A stretch of DNA of 5,241 nucleotides from Gammaproteobacteria bacterium. Its GTDB lineage: Bacteria > Pseudomonadota > Gammaproteobacteria > Chromatiales > Chromatiaceae. The notes beneath the pieces are model-generated. The model worked only from the letters and a program-made list of their open reading frames with translations, made no database searches and was not told the origin of the DNA. Both the position numbers and the translations under genes were made by a program. Positions 5,215 to 5,241 of this stretch are shown here, piece by piece (position 1 is the first letter of the stretch; the number at the start of each line of letters is the position of its first letter). The stretch lies in contig JAHEHQ010000209.1 of assembly GCA_024644505.1 (NCBI GenBank), positions 1-5,241 on the forward strand. The letters run 5' to 3'.

Positions 5215-5241
5215 TGTCAGACAACATCACTCCGGTCATGA

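Noticed and set aside
4429..5241. CRISPR array, tRNA or insertion sequence in the intergenic stretch
   Set aside because: I saw no regularly spaced repeats beyond the two hairpin copies, no cloverleaf or T-loop motif, and no transposase-like frame or terminal inverted repeats.

Overview
The window carries the start of a dissimilatory sulfite reductase (dsr) operon on the minus strand of a bacterial genome. Three adjacent genes read right to left: dsrA (4428 to 3133), dsrB (3068 to 1998) and dsrL (1954 to 77). Gaps are 64 and 43 bases, all three have a purine-rich ribosome binding site, and a possible fourth gene opens 6 bases after dsrL and runs off the left edge. DsrA and DsrB are the two siroheme/[4Fe-4S] subunits of the reductase. 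DsrL is an iron-sulfur flavoprotein of the GltD/NfnB family that exchanges electrons between NAD(P)H and DsrAB.

DsrL is characteristic of bacteria that run Dsr in the oxidative direction (stored sulfur to sulfite, electrons to NAD(P)+). A minority of organisms, including some with reductive-type enzymes, also carry a DsrL. A sulfur oxidiser is therefore the first guess, but direction is not settled. The order dsrA-dsrB-dsrL without dsrEFHCMK between differs from the Allochromatium order (dsrABEFHCMKLJOPN) and recalls the dsrABL order of green sulfur bacteria. Several DsrA/DsrB motifs look less like Allochromatium or Desulfovibrio and more like the Archaeoglobus-type lineage as I remember it. 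The AGGAGG ribosome site and TATAAT box point to a bacterium. I cannot name the taxon.

Right of dsrA, about 810 bases (4429-5241) are visibly more AT-rich and hold no recognisable long gene. They contain a likely dsrA promoter (-10 at 4530-4525), two tiny overlapping plus-strand reading frames (the first reads like a signal peptide), two related hairpins about 41 bases apart, a T-run that could end a short plus-strand transcript, and further right only weak reading-frame scraps and one poly-T-loop hairpin. No dsrC, dsrEFH or regulator gene is seen in this stretch. The long plus-strand reading frames lying over dsrA and dsrL are antisense shadows.
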